Below, piece by piece: positions 22,026 through 33,094 of a stretch of DNA of 64,000 bases. Made by a program: the position numbers and the translations under genes. Position 1 is the stretch's first letter; every line of letters begins with the position of its first letter. The DNA is from Reticulascus tulasneorum. Its lineage: Eukaryota > Ascomycota > Sordariomycetes > Glomerellales > Reticulascaceae. A model generated the notes under the pieces. That model was not told the origin of the DNA and made no database searches. It saw only the letters and a program-made list of their open reading frames with translations. The stretch is from contig LSAX01000010.1 in assembly GCA_001557505.1 (NCBI GenBank), positions 1,674,001-1,738,000 of the forward strand, read 5' to 3'.

Positions 22026-25000
22026 GGTGGCAGCTTGGATAAAGCTGCAGGGCTAGGTAGGTGTCGTTTTCGCGACGCCTTAAACTGACGGAATAGAGCT
22101 GACGGACCTAATGCTCGGGATTGAGCGGCACCAAGAAGAGACTGCACTCATCAAAGGGCTGGTTCTGCTATGGCCGTCGGGTGGTCGAAGGCGAGTTGGC
22201 GTGGAGCGACGTTGTGGTTTTTGCGAATTGTCTCTCTCAGACGCGGCCTTGGGACTTTCGAAGTCGCCAGGTTTCAATGTTCCACTAAAAACCGAACCAG
22301 TGATCGAGGCTACCGCTCTGGGCATACAAACGGCTCTGTGATTGGCGAGGCTGCTAGTGAGGAGCACTCGGATTACACACCAACAGATGCGAAGTACAGC
22401 TACACGGAAGCCTGGATGCGCCCGCCTCTGCCCCACGGGATTTTGCGTGAGGTGAGGTTGCAGTACATATATGATCTCACTCATCACCAAATGCGGATGT
22501 GGATATGGACGGCCAACTATTAGGTACCACGTACAACACTTACATAGCAAAGGCATTCTTATTAAGGTGTTAATTCAATGGGTGAGCATCTGACCGTTCA
22601 CGTGACAGAAGTGTTGTCTCTTTTTTCACCATGGCAATCGATATACTATAATGCCTGAGTTCGGGTTCAGCGTCCGTAATCTAGTAGTATCACAAAATGA
22701 TAAAGTATTGTATTTTTAGACAACGCCGCAGTGTGGAGCCCGGTATCAAAGCACCATCATCAGATGTGTTAAGAGCAGCTTGTGGTGACTGTAACCCCAC
22801 AAAAGTATGACCCACGGGGATTAGCAGGCGTATGAAGTAAAGGCTCTCGTTTCAGTACCCAATTACTTGTCCGTATACTCTACCTACCTGGGTAGTGCAA
22901 CGCGCAAGAAGAATCGCAGAACCCCTTGTGATGCCAATCGTTGCAAAACCTCGCTCCTTTTAGTAGAGACATACTCCCCGTGGATTCCATCTTCGGTTAA
23001 GTTGGTCTACCGTAGACGTTATGTTCTCGACTCAACTAATGAGACACCCCCCCCGGGGTGTCTGGAAGCGGCAGGACTATGGAGCCAACGCGATGATAGA
23101 TGTTCTTCCCTCAACGGAAGATCATTAAGAATATTATAATTTTACATAATCCCCGATCATAAGGCAGCGCTACTCGCCATTGTTGAGGCCCGTTTCTAAG
23201 GCTGCCCTGTCAAGACTCAAATATACGCACCATTTCTTCGGCCCCTCGCACACTTGTTTCGAGGAAAGAGTATCCCTGAACAGACGAGCTCGAGGCCGCC
23301 GTCTGCAGTTCCTGTCCATTCAGAGAGAGGCTCTGGTTTGTCAACGGCGTCTTTTTGACACCGCCCTGTCAAGCAAGCAGCTCCGGAACCAGTGGAGCCA
23401 TTGCTTCGACTCGGCGTCTACATCAGCAGGTTGACTTGACGAAGCTTGTCAAAGACTGGGTCTTGAACGGGAAGCCCCAGATCTGGCGCGTCTGCGAGCT
23501 GCACTCGAGGTGATCCATAATGCCCCAAGAAGGGCGTTTGTAGTGTCGACCTGCGAGACAACTGTTAATTGGTCATGCTGTCACAGTTCCCTAAAAATGT
23601 TGATTCACCAAGAGCCGGACGCTGCTGGAATTGTGGTGGTGCCCTTTACAGCTCCCCATTGGATGCCTGCTTGGTGTTGGCGTGCGCGGGACACCCCAGA
23701 ACTCAGTCAGGGTCTTCCGGTGGCTGGCCAGTTGACCTCGGGCTGGACCCCGTGGAGCTCAGCTGAATGATCTAGCCGTGCAGCCATGCTGTTGCACTGT
23801 GTGCGACTGCAAAGCTCAGATCTTGCTCTTTTCCACCCTGCGCATACAGCGGAACAGACAAACATGCAGACTCGAGTATGCTAGGGCGGTATCGAAGTAT
23901 TCTTCCGATCTACGCATATGTTCGATGCCAACTTAGCTTATTATGTATTTTCCGATGCCATGATATTTTACAGCCATGACGTAGGGAGCTACTAAGTGGG
24001 CAGCAGCTAGGGAACAAACCCCCAGGGATAGTAGCATTCAGTGTGGGTGGATAGACATAGATTGCGGGGTTGATGAAGACAAAGACACTACGGAGTACAC
24101 TACGCTACGTACCTAGGTAGGTAGACATTCAACTTTTGCTTCTCGGGAAACCTGGCGAGCTCTCTTCATGCTCGTCTATCTCGTCCGTTTACATAGGTGC
24201 AACTCTTCTAGCCTACAGATTAAGTCATCAGCAAGGTATCGTACGAGACGAATAGACTCGCCATTCAGCTCCGGAGATAGGCAGACGAACAGACCAGTCC
24301 AGCCCCCAGCCCACCCAACACCAGGAACCATTCATTCCACCCGGTTCCTCCAAGCCACCTGCAGCACTATATCTCTGTACAAACTACATGCGTTCGCCCT
24401 GCATCTCCCTCCAGTCCAAAGTCTCCAACACTACCTCCCTACTACCCTGTCGCTTTCCTGCCCCGCGGCCCAATCTCGTCCCCCTACTACCTACCTACGT
24501 ACTCAATTCCTACTTTGCATTGCTTTGCTCTCACGCCACTATCCGTACGCACCTCTCTACACCCTCTCCTGCGAGATAAGACGCATCATTCGTCATTTGC
24601 CAGCCTCTGTTGCATCTATTGAGTCCGACTTGGCCCGATCGTTTTCGATTGTTTTGTTGGGCATTATCCCTGAACCGACTTCTCTCATCGGCGAATCACG
24701 CAACCTGAGGCTACGATCTCTGTCATCGTCCCAGATCGAAGCACCTCTCCCCTCCCCCAAAGTCTCGTGGCATCCTCTCACTTGACCGCATGACAGCACA
24801 ATTCATCTCTGCCTGACTTGACCTAAGCATCGAATCGTGCGTGCGATTTTCGCCATTGCTCTATTTAATACATCATTTTAGAATGGACCAGTACTAGATA
24901 GCTCAACGCTTACTCCCCGCTCCGAATTTCGAAAGCTCGACGATTCATCGTCATCGGCCCTTCAACTTGGGCGAGGTCCGATATTCGCCCGAACCGGCAA

Positions 25001-25062
25001 TAGACGTCGAATCCATCCCCAACCCACCCTTCACCACAGCTCTGTAGAGCTTCGGGCCCATC
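22026..25062. other. 3-kb divergent intergenic region
   Basis: Between the exchanger and the sucrose-type transporter. Notable contents are a perfect 9-bp inverted repeat at 23042-23063 (AGACACCCC / GGGGTGTCT), an ATG-less open stretch of 76 codons at 23283-23513 that looks weakly protein-like, a TACCTAGGTA palindrome at 24110-24119, and a pyrimidine-rich segment at 24300-24600 that is probably leader or promoter of the next gene. Confidence 0.5.
23042..23063. repeat. short perfect inverted repeat
   Basis: Nine-base arms AGACACCCC and GGGGTGTCT flank a CCCC spacer. It could form a small hairpin, but no flanking U-tract or gene end gives it a role. Confidence 0.6.
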
Positions 25063-27078
25063 ATGGTCACTCCCATTCCGCGAGCCCCATCCGGGGATCG
25101 GCCAACTGGGACCATTGATCAGAGCGGCCGTCAAACCAAGTCGTACAGCGGCCAAACACAGGCCTTATCGGCCAACAATTCAGGGAACGGTTATTTTGAT
25201 CGTGAACGACACATTGCCAACGAGACATCCCCACTACTCTCTCCGAGTGACGGCGAGGACGAACTGACCGATGGCAATACCGCGCTCGACGAGCAGGACG
25301 ATCTTCAGACCACGAAGAGTGTGTGGTATTTAATACTGTTGACGATCAGTATCGGTGGCCTTCAGATCGCATGGTCCGTGGAACTGTCGAATGGGTCTCC
25401 ATACTTGCTGTCTCTGGGTTTGAGCAAGTCATTGATGGCGTTGGTATGGATCGCTGGACCGCTTACGGGCACTCTGGTTCAGCCATATGTGGGTATGCTC
25501 AGTGATAACTGTCGTCTACCCTGGGGCAAGCGGAAGCCCTTTATGGTCGGCGGAGCGGCGGCGACCATAGTATCTCTAATGTTCTTGGCTTGGACGAAAG
25601 AGATTGTCGGTGGTCTGTTGTCCCTGTTCGGCGCCGATCCGGAGTCTCACGGCGTCAAGGTCGCCGTCATTTGCACGGCTGTTGCCGGCATCTACATCCT
25701 CGACTTTGCCATTAATACTGTTCAGGCTGCCATTCGAGCCTTCATCGTCGACTGCGCGCCATCCCACCAACAGGAAGCGGCAAATGCTATGGCGAGCAGA
25801 ATCACCGGTTTCGGAAACATTATTGGGTATTGCGCCGGATATGTCAACCTGCCCTCATTTCTCTGGTTCTTCGGCGACTCGCAATTCAAGGTACTTTGCG
25901 CCATTGCGAGCATTGGACTTGGATCAACTATCTTGCTGAGTACCACCCTCATTCGCGAGCGCGACCCCCGACTCGAAGGGCCACCGGCGCGCAACAAGCC
26001 CGGCGTCACGTCGTTCTTCTTCAAGATCTTCGCATCCATCAAAAGGCTGCCTCCGCAGATCAAGAGGGTCTGCATAGTGCAGTTCTGCGCTTGGATTGGA
26101 TTCTTTCCCCTGTTGTTCTACACCTCGTCTTACATTGGGGAAATATATGTCGAACCCTACCTTGAGAAAAATCCGAACATGACTCCAAAGGAGCTCGATG
26201 AGCTTTATGAGCGAGCAACTCGAGTTGGAACATTTGCACTGCTCATAAACTCTGTTGTGAGCTTGCTCACCAACGTCTTCTTACCATTCTTCATTGCCCC
26301 CACATATGATAGCCGTCCAATTGTTGCCGATATTTCAGGCGAGTCGGAGGATGAGCACGATGATTACTACTATGAAGAGCCATCAATCTTGGACCGGCTT
26401 CAGATTCCAGGTTTTACGCTCAAGAGGGCATGGTTTGCCTCCTTGATCTTGTTTGCCGGCGCCATGTTTTGCACCGTCTTGGTTCGAACGGTCGAGGCTG
26501 CGACAGCACTCATCGGTCTGGTCGGTATTACTTGGGCAATGACTCTTTGGGCCCCTTGGGCCATCATCAGCGCCGAAATCAGCCGACGAGACGCCACCAT
26601 CCGCGCGGCGAAGCTGCGACAGCTGAGCCCGAGCCGGCATATCGATGCTCACGATCTACCGTCACCGGATGGATTGGTGAATGGAGATGAGGACGAGGAA
26701 ACCGACCAGGCTGGGGTCATCCTTGGCATTCACAACATGGCTATTGCCGCACCTCAGATCATCGCCACCGTGGGCTCCAGTATTATCTTCCGCGTGTGGC
26801 AAAAGCCTCGTGGCAAGCCTGGCGATCACTCTATCGCTATTGTCCTTGCCCTTGGCGGCATTGCGGTGTTGATCTCAGCATTCTTTGTTGCTCAGATTAA
26901 GGATGACGCCTCACTCCCAGCGGATGCCATGGCTGTAATTGAGGAAGGCGAGGGTGGAGTGCCCAGTCGACCTAGCACGGCTCGCAGCAGGCGGCCGAGC
27001 TACGACCAAATGCCGCGAGCCAGCTTCCAGAGGGCAACTCTTACCAGAAGCAAGAGTTTCGGCGGCATGGAATATTAA
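25063..27078 (+). CDS. sucrose/alpha-glucoside:H+ symporter-like transporter (GPH/SUC type)
   Basis: A single exon encodes 671 aa. About 85 hydrophilic residues precede twelve predicted membrane helices, starting SVWYLILLTISIGGLQIAWS near residue 86. Loop 2-3 has the SUC-type motif SDNCRLPWGKRKPFMVGG, the counterpart of the plant sucrose-carrier RFGRRRPF. Other matches are SVELSNGSPYLLSLGLSKSL, the helix DFAINTVQAAIRAFIVDCAP, and the late AGVILGIHNMAIAAPQIIAT, all typical of this group, whose fission-yeast member Sut1 imports sucrose and maltose with protons. An acidic cytosolic loop (GESEDEHDDYYYEE) lies near residue 430 and the tail has Arg/Ser clusters fit for phosphorylation. Substrate is inferred from family. 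The next transporter gene follows 1 kb downstream on the same strand. Confidence 0.9.
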   Translation: MVTPIPRAPSGDRPTGTIDQSGRQTKSYSGQTQALSANNSGNGYFDRERHIANETSPLLSPSDGEDELTDGNTALDEQDDLQTTKSVWYLILLTISIGGLQIAWSVELSNGSPYLLSLGLSKSLMALVWIAGPLTGTLVQPYVGMLSDNCRLPWGKRKPFMVGGAAATIVSLMFLAWTKEIVGGLLSLFGADPESHGVKVAVICTAVAGIYILDFAINTVQAAIRAFIVDCAPSHQQEAANAMASRITGFGNIIGYCAGYVNLPSFLWFFGDSQFKVLCAIASIGLGSTILLSTTLIRERDPRLEGPPARNKPGVTSFFFKIFASIKRLPPQIKRVCIVQFCAWIGFFPLLFYTSSYIGEIYVEPYLEKNPNMTPKELDELYERATRVGTFALLINSVVSLLTNVFLPFFIAPTYDSRPIVADISGESEDEHDDYYYEEPSILDRLQIPGFTLKRAWFASLILFAGAMFCTVLVRTVEAATALIGLVGITWAMTLWAPWAIISAEISRRDATIRAAKLRQLSPSRHIDAHDLPSPDGLVNGDEDEETDQAGVILGIHNMAIAAPQIIATVGSSIIFRVWQKPRGKPGDHSIAIVLALGGIAVLISAFFVAQIKDDASLPADAMAVIEEGEGGVPSRPSTARSRRPSYDQMPRASFQRATLTRSKSFGGMEY

Positions 27079-28088
27079 GCTACTACTGCGGTCTGAGGTT
27101 CAGACAGCGCTCTTTGCTAGGGTTAGAATCTGAATAGGGGTTGGGGTTTTATGAATGACAAGTCCGTGTGGAGTTTGGGCATAGCATTGGATGGGTTGGT
27201 GGATAGGTGGATAATCTTTGCCATTCTTTGTTAAAGTCCAGCGTGTATTCGCGTGTGAGATATAAACCTGTGGACGGGGAGGCTTCTTGCTCTCTTACCG
27301 CCAAGAATGTACAGGTTAGTAATCTAGGTGCTGTCTTTCGCTCGAGGCAATCACGGGGATGGGGTTGGACAGAATGTTAGAATAGAATAACGGACACATT
27401 TGCCAAACATTTGCCCACAAGATGCTGTCAGCGTATTCTTGCACGACAACTTAAGATTGCCATGTAGTTTACACCACTGTAACACACATGTCTTGCAGTC
27501 CGCCAACAGCGTCAACTCTGGCTCGCAAGACGTAATTACGTAGATTTTTATCCATGGTATGCGCACTCCCTATTTCTAAATGATTACTTCGCCTCTAATA
27601 ACCGTCCTGTTGAATCAGTCTTTCAACTTAGAGTTTCTACCTTGAGAAAACAAGGTTCCTCGTTCCGCGGAGACTGGCCCGCCAGAGCGCCTCTGCGTTC
27701 TCCAAAACCCTTATATGATCAGAGACGAAGCTCAAACCATGGCTCTTGCCCCCCTTGAATATGGAGCAAGCCTGGCTCTTCCTTCCTATGGAACTGGGCC
27801 ATGTCCTCAGCGCAGGTGACCTAGAAGACCGACTTAATGCTCTGCACTATGAACCATCTCCGTTAACCGGAACTTAACAGCCCTCTTGTCGTCTAGATTC
27901 TTGATCTGGCCTTAAAAGGTTGCCATTTGCCCATGCTTGTCTCCAACATCGTCATGTCTCCCATCCAGTGTATATGAAGACATTTGCTTTTTGCCTCCAG
28001 TAAGGCTCTTTACATCACCGTACCAAGCATATTACACTAAGTCATTGCTTCCAAAAAAAACACAGCGTACAGCAATTCTAAAGATACT
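27079..28088. other. intergenic region between the two transporter genes
   Basis: About 1 kb containing the 3' region of the first transporter and the promoter of the second. No additional gene is seen. Confidence 0.5.
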
Positions 28089-30028
28089 ATGGCTGCGCGA
28101 GATGACCTGTCCTCGACACCCTCCACTTTCACCAATAATCACGACGCTCAGGTTTCGGGGGACAACGCTGAACGAGTCACTCCATCCTCGACGGTATTGA
28201 CAAGTTCTGAGATTGACGAAGCCAACGCCTTGGACAACAGGGGTCGCCAGGACAGCGGGTCGTCGGACATTTCACCGAAGCTCGGAAAGGGCGATGACTC
28301 GGACATAGTTCCAGATTACATCAGAGCGGATGAAGATGCTACAAATGCCTACAGATACGAAGATGCTTTATCTTACTGGCAGACGGTCCGGCTCTGGCGG
28401 AGAGCCATCGCCGCTTCTATAATCGCCTCCACGACGATCATCGGCGAAGGCTACGACCTTGCTTTGCTTGGCCACTTCTTCAGCCTCAGCCAGTTCAAGG
28501 AACTCTTTGGGTATGAACCGCAACCGGGGAGGCCGAAGGAGATCCCAACTCATTGGCAAAGCTGCATCCAAGGCGCGACCCTGATTGGCCAGGTCGTTGC
28601 TGTCTGGCTTGCAGGAATCTGCATCGTTAGGTTTGGCTACCGAAAGACGATGCTTACAGCACTCTTGCTGGTCATGATGTTCCTTCTCGTAAGTTTCTTC
28701 TCGCCATATGCTATCGACATGGGCGGATATCAGTCAGGGCTCAGCATGCTGTTGGCCGGAGAGTTTCTCCTGGGCTTGCCGTGGGGCACATTTCAAGCCT
28801 GTACTGTCGCGTACGCCTCGGAGATTGCACCTCTAAAGATTCGAGGCACTCTAACGACGTTCACAAACATGTGCTGGTAAGTTCCCTCAAACTCATTCGT
28901 CAGTTAAGCCTTGCTGACTCTTCTTGCAGGATCATCGGGCAGCTTCTATCAACCGCAGCAAACAAGGGCGTGTCCTCTTTCCCGATCAAAGACTCGAGGC
29001 AAGCGTTCCAGATTCCAATAGCCGCACAATGGATTTGGCCGCTTCCGCTCGGAGTTTTGCTCTATTTCTTTGTCCCCGAATCGACGTGGTGGTTAGTCCG
29101 AAAGGACAGGCATGATCAAGCACGCCAGATCCTTCGGCGACTCAACCCTGACCCAGCCTATCCGGTAGATGGCCAGGTGCGCGTCATTGCGCTGACGAAC
29201 GAGAGAGAGAAAAGGCAAAGCGAGGGCATCTCGTACTTGGACTGCTTCAAAGGAACTGATCTCCGACGTACCGAGATTTGCGTGATGCTCAACCTGACAC
29301 AACAGCTGTGCGGTTCGAATCTCATGTACTACTCAGCGAAGATGTACCAGAAAGGAGGCATCTCAGTTGAACAATCGTTTAACTTTAGTCTGATCCAATA
29401 CGGCCTGGGACTCTGTGGCGTCGTTGGCGCATGGGTACTGATGAGATACATTGGCAGAAGGACAATCTGGCTTAGTGGCCTCATCTTCAACGTCATGGTG
29501 ATAATTTCTATCGGCATCTTCGGATTCTTTCTCAACATTCCTTCCAAGACGAACTCTCCGTTTCCCTGGATTTCGGCCGCAGCTTTAATTCTCTTTACCC
29601 TCGGGTTCAACCTGGCCATCGGCCCTCTTACATACTCTCTGGTCAGCGAGGTCCCATCGACAAGGAAGAAGCCGAAGACTATGGCAATTGGAAGAGCAAG
29701 CTATCTCGTCACTGGTGTCATCAATCTGGCTATGGCACCAAAGATGCTGGAAGACAAGCCCAATGGATGGGGTCTCGGGACTAGATGTGCGTTGGTGTAT
29801 GCAGGACTCAATGCGGTATTCTTACTTTGGGCATACTACAGACTGCCCGAGCTTGGCTCACTGTCATATGGGGAAATAGATGCAATGTTCGAACAAAAGG
29901 TTCCTGCGCGGAAGTTCTCAACATTCTACCTGGAGGATCCAAACCCTGCATCTGACGCTAAAGGCGAAGGCATGAACGGCGGGTCAGAAAAGGCGGAGGT
30001 CAGTCAAACGGACAAGACGGTGGTATAG
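28089..30028 (+). CDS. MFS sugar transporter, maltose-permease-like
   Basis: Two exons (28089-28876, 28930-30028; 53-nt intron splitting the Trp codon of NMCWIIGQ) give about 628 aa. It belongs to the sugar porter family of major facilitator proteins in the plasma membrane. Marks are the first helix around SIIASTTIIGEGYDLALLGH, IVRFGYRKTMLTALL, FLLGLPWGTFQACTVAYASE, EIAPLKIRGTLTTF, VPESTWWLVRKDR after helix 6, QQLCGSNLMYYS in helix 7, RYIGRRTIWLSG, and TYSLVSEVPSTRKKPKTMA. The PW-GxFQ pattern and the EIAPLKIRG block are those of alpha-glucoside permeases of the Mal type, so uptake of maltose or related glucosides is likely. About 95 N-terminal residues are polar and disordered. Regulation by glucose repression would be expected but no site was verified. 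Confidence 0.9.
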
Positions 30029-30431
30029 GCTTGGTTAGGTATATATATTCAACTGTCTATTGTTGTGGTGGAGTAGGTAAACGTTAGAGGGAGTCGTCGG
30101 TCACATAGGCGTTGCATTCCTAACTTTATTCTCCAAATGCTCGACTCGACTGCCTCTCCTTAAACGGGGCTAGCTAACCCCTTGAAGTATCTATATCCCC
30201 GCTTGTTCCCCATTCAAGTTCCCAGCCTGGTGACACGCTGCCTTGCGTCCCCGCTGTGATCTGGTTGGAACTCCTTGAATTGCAACACAAGCATACCTTC
30301 ACGAGCCCGGCCAATGGAGGTGGACCGCCAGCGGTTGAGGAAGAGGTCGCGAGGTCTCCCATACTTTTGAAGGGAACTGATACCTAGCCAGAAAATTGGT
30401 GGAGCTTTTTTGTGATTCTATTGCACAATCC
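30029..30431. other. convergent intergenic region
   Basis: 3' regions of the sugar transporter and spp2. Nothing else seen. Confidence 0.5.
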
Positions 30432-31418
30432 TCACCTGCGCGAGTCGCCATTCCGATGCCTGTGATGATCCCTCTCCCTCCTCCTATCCGAATCCCTCCC
30501 ATTGTCCCTCTCGCGCTCGTCCCTGTACCCCTCGCCCCTCCGTTCCCTCCTCTCCTCCTTCTTCTTCTCCTCCCCGCGCCGATACTCATCCAGCCTCGGC
30601 CGCTTCTTGCCCCCCTGATTCCACTGCCCCAGGTCCTCGGCCCCGTTGAGCTTCGTCGCGCCGAGCCCCAGCTGGTTCTGCCGCCGCTCCTTGCCCGCGT
30701 TCTTGGACTTGGGCCCGCGCAGCTTGCCGTCCCAGCCCATGCCGCGGAGGATCGCGGCGCCGAACTCCCCGTCGGGTATGTTCTCGTAGTCAGCGAGGGT
30801 GGACTCCTCGCCGACGCGTTTGAGCCCGTCGCGGAAGGCGTCGTCCTCCGAGGGGTGGATTGTTTTCTCCTCGGTCGGCTTGTTTCCCAGGAGGGCATCC
30901 AGCGCTTCGTCTTCGACTGTTCTTGGCTTTGGCTGGCCGGCTCTCTCGTCGGCTTTGCCTCGTTCGCCATCCCTGCTGTCCTTCGTATCCTCATCGGGTT
31001 TCCGCTTCCTGACGCTCAGCCCCCATTGCACCTGCTTATCCGCATCGGCTGGTTCAACCTCCTTCTCTTCCCCGGCTCGCTGCGCCTGCGCCTCCGGCGG
31101 CAGGAGATTCTTGCCCCCTTTCCGGGCCTTGAGCTCTGTTTTCCACGCCCGGTTCGTCTGCTTCTCGATAACCAGTTCCCGGGGCGCGTCTTCTCGGTCT
31201 TTAGTTGTTTTGAGTTCCGTTATGGCCTCGTGCCGTCCATTCTGGCCTTCACCATCGGATTCCGAGTCAAAATCGCCGTTGAGGGCGTGGTGGCGCGGCC
31301 GCTTCCCCAGGCTCGATGGTGGGTTGTGGCGAGGGTGTTTTTTGAGGTTGCTGGAGCTCGACGACGTGCCGAAGCTAATGGCTATTCGGGGCGCGGGAGA
31401 TTTGTCTTTATCGGACAT
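30432..31418 (-). CDS. spp2: Spp2-like pre-mRNA-splicing factor with G-patch
   Basis: A single exon encodes 328 aa. Spp2 (GPKOW in animals) binds and activates the DEAH helicase Prp2 through its G-patch during spliceosome activation, in the nucleus. The start MSDKDKSPAPRIAISFGTSS carries the conserved ISF-T motif of the family. The G-patch lies near residues 205-250 (FGAAILRGMGWDG, then NQLGLGATKL), preceded by the typical YENIPDGEFGAAILRGMGWD block. The C-terminus is a highly charged Arg/Glu/Asp tail. An ATG six codons upstream (31436) is in frame, and 31418 is chosen because MSDK begins the conserved part. A 356-codon frame on the opposite strand is a shadow of this GC-rich gene. Confidence 0.9.
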   Translation of the reverse strand: MSDKDKSPAPRIAISFGTSSSSSNLKKHPRHNPPSSLGKRPRHHALNGDFDSESDGEGQNGRHEAITELKTTKDREDAPRELVIEKQTNRAWKTELKARKGGKNLLPPEAQAQRAGEEKEVEPADADKQVQWGLSVRKRKPDEDTKDSRDGERGKADERAGQPKPRTVEDEALDALLGNKPTEEKTIHPSEDDAFRDGLKRVGEESTLADYENIPDGEFGAAILRGMGWDGKLRGPKSKNAGKERRQNQLGLGATKLNGAEDLGQWNQGGKKRPRLDEYRRGEEKKKEERRERRGEGYRDERERDNGRDSDRRRERDHHRHRNGDSRR

Positions 31419-32011
31419 TTTGACGTGTCTTATCATGGAGTGTGGAAACGGGTTAAAGACATGTGAGTGGTGTTTTATTTTGTTCCAGACTTTTAGGCGT
31501 CCGCCGGTTTTCGAGGCTTACGTAATGTGGGGGTGTTTCCGACTTACACGGCGGACTAAAAATATACTGTTGAGGCCTAGTTGTTAACCTACGAAGGAAC
31601 TGATGATAACCATAATTGTAGGAAACAAGACATCCCACGACCTTTGACCGGTAGATAGCAGTTCTTTATTGTTTCTGCATACCTCTGAGAGACTCTATAT
31701 GTAAATCTATAATGACACATGGAGCCTACCATCAATGTACATGACTTACAGACTGGTCGAAGTCCTCAATGACAATCCGTGTGCAACACATGCGGGCTTT
31801 CACCGTGTCTCCTTTGCTACCGGATGGAGACGACGGGTTTTGTGGAGAAATCGAGAGCGCCATTATGGCAGGTAGACAGCTGTCCCCCAATTCATCGTAC
31901 TGCGATATCTCTTAGCCGGCGGATCAGACATTCGCATGCCAGGGCCTAATTATTGCGATAGTCTGATAGACGTTTGAGAAATTCCAGTATATCAATAGTC
32001 GCATGTCAGCT
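31419..32011. other. intergenic region between spp2 and cbr1
   Basis: Both flanking genes are on the minus strand, so this is the spp2 promoter plus the cbr1 3' region. No further gene seen. Confidence 0.5.
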
Positions 32012-33094
32012 TTAAAATGCGAACACTTGGTCTTCAAGCTTGCTAACAGGGCGAGCCTTCTTATATCCGAGATTCACCGTTGCCTTCTTGAGCCCACTAA
32101 CCATGGGTGGTGGACCACAGAGGAGAATCTTGACATCGTCTGCGGCTTTGGGAAGCCATTTCTGTTTGAAAAATTAGAAACCGAGAGAAAACGATGCGCT
32201 GGGACTGCTCACCGTGACCATGTCCTCCGTAACGTATCCAACACCTCCAGTCCAACCCTCTGGAGGATTATCAAGGACATAATGAACCCTGAAGCCGCTG
32301 TCCTCCTTGGCAAGAGCATCTAAGTCCTCCTTCAGGAGGATGTCCTGGAGTGTGACATTGGCATAAATGAGATCCACCTCCGTCGTGTCTCCTGTCGCCC
32401 GCCCTCGGATGATAGCACGGATGATCTGGAGCATTGGCGTGATACCAGAACCTCCGGCAATCATACCAAAGTGGCGCACCATGTTCGGCTGGTATACAAA
32501 CGCACCCTTTGGTCCCTTGACTCGGATTGTCTGGCCAACCTTCAGCGAGGCCATGAACTTGGAGATGTTGCCAGTAGGGTAGGACTTGATGAGAAGGTCA
32601 AAGTAACCTGGTTGATGGTCCCCAGAAATGGGCGTGTAGGAACGGACAATGTCCTTCGAGCTTCCATCGGGCTGGGGCAGGTAGGCACCAATGGAGATGT
32701 GCTGACCGATGGGCAAGCCGAGAATAGAGATTGGGGAAGGAAGATTGAAGCGGTAGCTGGACGGATTAGCGAAGCTGCACTGGGGCATTCGAAGAGGACA
32801 CTCACATGGCTACATTGTGGGAAACTATTGTCTTCTCCTTCAATTCAAACTCCTGGAAGGCGTCCGGCTTGAGGACCTTCTTGATTTCTATTGCGCATGT
32901 TAGCAGGCTCGGACGCATATGTCACATTCTCTGAACGCACGCATGCTGTAGAATTTCCAGCCTCCCAGTGAAGCTGCCAGTAAAAGTGCGTATTGAAGCC
33001 ACTCCCTCTTGACGACGAAACAACCAAAGACGATAAGGCCCATGGGAATGTAGACCCCGTCAATGTACTTCTTGGACGTCAGTGATTGCTCCAT
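32012..33094 (-). CDS. cbr1: NADH-cytochrome b5 reductase
   Basis: Four exons (33094-32941, 32887-32806, 32756-32213, 32161-32012) give about 309 aa, as expected. The enzyme passes electrons from NADH through FAD to cytochrome b5 for fatty-acid desaturation, sterol synthesis and P450 reactions, anchored to the ER or outer mitochondrial membrane by its N-terminal helix ([13 protein letters not shown] and [15 protein letters not shown]). The FAD site reads RSYTPIS and [13 protein letters not shown], with [10 protein letters not shown]. The NADH-binding half has [30 protein letters not shown], and the C-terminal LEDQVFAF that closes the active site. Each exon junction falls within conserved sequence (HNVAIYRF, TEDMVTKWLP), so the model is firm except for the first junction, where the Met-Gln joint is inferred. 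Confidence 0.94.

Noticed and set aside
24168..24785. 205-codon frame upstream of the sucrose-type transporter
   Set aside because: Pyrimidine-rich DNA gives long Ser/Leu/Pro frames; it looks like leader or promoter sequence.
30396..31466. 356-codon frame on the plus strand
   Set aside because: It is the antisense shadow of spp2, whose opposite frame has a G-patch and conserved start; the plus-strand product is low-complexity Pro/Leu/Arg.
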